A DNA stretch of 13,532 nucleotides, taken from assembly GCA_017577565.1 (NCBI GenBank), contig PKRH01000099.1, forward strand, positions 1 through 13,532, in the 5' to 3' direction. Origin of the DNA: Thermoanaerobacterales bacterium (GTDB lineage: Bacteria > Actinomycetota > Acidimicrobiia > Acidimicrobiales > JACDCH01). Below, one piece after another: positions 12,467 through 13,532 of the stretch; position 1 is the stretch's first letter; every line of letters starts with the position of its first letter. The notes below the pieces were generated by a model, which was not told the DNA's origin, ran no database searches, and was given only the letters and a program-made list of their open reading frames with translations. The position numbers and the translations under genes were made by a program.

Positions 12467-13532
12467 TCGCCACCCCCGCCGCCGCCCGGGTCGCCGACGA
12501 CATCCGCCGCCACGGGCCCGTGCCCTTCTCGCGGGTGGTCGAGCGGGCGCTGTACGACCCCGAGGCCGGCTTCTACGAGGTCGGCGGCCGCTCGGGGCGC
12601 CGGGAGGGTCACTTCGTCACCAGCCCCGAGGTCGGGGCCCTCTTCGGCGCGGTCGTCGCCCGGATGCTGGACGAGCAGTGGCGGGCCCTCGGCGAGCCGC
12701 CGGTGTTCGTCGTCGTCGAGCCCGGCGCCGGGCCGGGGACCCTCTGCCGCACGGTGCTGGCCGCCACGCCCGCCTGCTCGCCCGCCCTGCGCTACGTCCT
12801 CGTTGAGCGCAGCGCCGCCCAGCGGCGGCTCCACGCCGAGCGGCTGCGCCTCGAGGACCCGGCGCTGGCCTTCCCGCCGGTCGACCCCGACACCGAGGTG
12901 CCGGTGGCCGAGGCCCCCGAGGGGCCGATCTGCGTCAGCCTGGCCGCCATGCCCCGGCTGCCGGGCCCCGCGGTCGTGCTGGCCAACGAGCTGCTCGACA
13001 ACCTGCCCTTCGGCCTGGCCGAGCGGCGGGGCGGCAGCTGGTGCGAGGTCCGGGTCGACCTCGAGCCGGGCGGGGCGGGCACGGACGGCGGCACCCGGCT
13101 CGTCGAGCGCCTCGTGCCCTTCGCGGACGACACCGCGGCCCTGCTGGAGCGGCTGGCGCCGGGCGCGGCCGAGGGCGCCCGGGCGCCGGTGCAGGCCGCG
13201 GCCCGCGACTGGCTGCGGGACGCGCTGGGCGTCGCCGGGCCCGGCGGTCGGGTCGTCGTGTTCGACTACGTCAGCACGACGGCCGAGATGGCCGCACGGC
13301 CCCAGCAGGAGTGGCTCCGCACCTACCGGGGCCACCGGCGGGGCGTGTCACCGCTCGCCGACCTCGGCACCCAGGACATCACCTGCGAGGTGGCCGTCGA
13401 CCAGCTCGCGCTCGTGCGCGAGCCCGACCTCCACACCACCCAGGCCGAGTGGCTGCGGGCCCCCGGCGTCGAGGGGCTGGTCGAGGACCTCGCGGCCGGC
13501 AGGCTCGCCCCCACCGGCACCCCGTTCCGCTC
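12463..13532 (+). CDS. SAM-dependent methyltransferase, NDUFAF7/MidA family (DUF185, COG1565), 3' truncated
   Basis: At least 356 codons are open to the right edge of the window, so the C-terminus is missing. The family is recognisable. The N-terminal segment has HGPVPFSRVVERALYDPEAG (17-36). The SAM-binding motif I is VVVEPGAGPGTL (83-94), with a second-strand acidic residue in YVLVER (Glu115). The family hallmark is LANELLDNLPF (173-183), and a C-terminal motif reads YRGHRRGVSPL and LGTQDIT (288-307). The mitochondrial member NDUFAF7 (MidA in Dictyostelium) dimethylates an arginine of NDUFS2 and is needed for complex I assembly. Bacterial members are mostly annotated only as class I SAM-dependent methyltransferases. 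Its location just past the nuo operon supports a related role, though the lipoprotein gene between them makes it a separate unit. The start is uncertain: GTG 12463 fits the family N-terminus, while GTG 12430 would add 11 Pro/Arg-rich residues. Neither has a ribosome binding site. Confidence 0.88.
   Translation, partial: MIATPAAARVADDIRRHGPVPFSRVVERALYDPEAGFYEVGGRSGRREGHFVTSPEVGALFGAVVARMLDEQWRALGEPPVFVVVEPGAGPGTLCRTVLAATPACSPALRYVLVERSAAQRRLHAERLRLEDPALAFPPVDPDTEVPVAEAPEGPICVSLAAMPRLPGPAVVLANELLDNLPFGLAERRGGSWCEVRVDLEPGGAGTDGGTRLVERLVPFADDTAALLERLAPGAAEGARAPVQAAARDWLRDALGVAGPGGRVVVFDYVSTTAEMAARPQQEWLRTYRGHRRGVSPLADLGTQDITCEVAVDQLALVREPDLHTTQAEWLRAPGVEGLVEDLAAGRLAPTGTPFR

Noticed and set aside
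12175..13335. Minus-strand open frame of about 386 codons over the methyltransferase
   Set aside because: It is low complexity and runs antisense to a frame with clear SAM-binding and DUF185 motifs. It also overlaps the lipoprotein gene.

Overview
The window comes from a very GC-rich bacterium. GC is roughly seventy percent by eye and third codon positions are almost always G or C. GTG starts are common, two or three genes look leaderless, and the exported proteins carry Thr-rich or Asp/Glu-rich linkers. This fits Actinomycetota, and the protein style suggests class Acidimicrobiia, but that is an inference without a database search.

Layout. Positions 2-199 hold the 3' end of an unidentified plus-strand gene with a basic, low-complexity tail. 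Positions 206-1210 encode a one-pass membrane protein with an extracytoplasmic domain of unknown function. A regulatory gap follows (1211-1311), with a perfect GTGACC-A-GGTCAC palindrome and a promoter-like element placed so that nuoA would be read from a leaderless transcript. Positions 1312-11662 are one uninterrupted, tightly coupled operon, nuoA-B-C-D-H-I-J-K-L-M-N, for a respiratory complex I. A GC-rich hairpin (11680-11714) separates it from a convergent minus-strand lipoprotein gene (11726-12385). A compact divergent promoter region follows. From about 12463 to the window end there is a plus-strand SAM-dependent methyltransferase of the NDUFAF7/MidA (DUF185, COG1565) family, truncated by the window edge. 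No stretch longer than 300 bases lacks a gene. I saw no tRNA, rRNA, CRISPR array, insertion sequence or attachment site.

How the genes work together. NuoB, C, D and I form the quinone-reducing peripheral arm. NuoA, H, J, K, L, M and N form the proton-pumping membrane arm. The NADH-oxidising module NuoE-F-G is absent: nuoD overlaps nuoH by four bases, so nothing is missing through an assembly gap. The locus therefore encodes an 11-subunit complex whose electron input is not given here (ferredoxin, another donor protein, or NuoEFG from another locus). The proton-translocating residues of L, M, N and K are all present. Around the quinone cavity, however, two usually conserved residues differ: the headgroup Tyr of NuoD is Trp93, and the first Glu of the NuoH PFD-x-PEAE loop is Val229.

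The most interesting point is the neighbouring NDUFAF7-like methyltransferase. In mitochondria this enzyme dimethylates one arginine of NDUFS2 (the NuoD homologue) during complex I assembly. The equivalent arginine, Arg70, is present in this NuoD. This suggests a bacterial locus carrying both an EFG-less complex I and its possible assembly methyltransferase.
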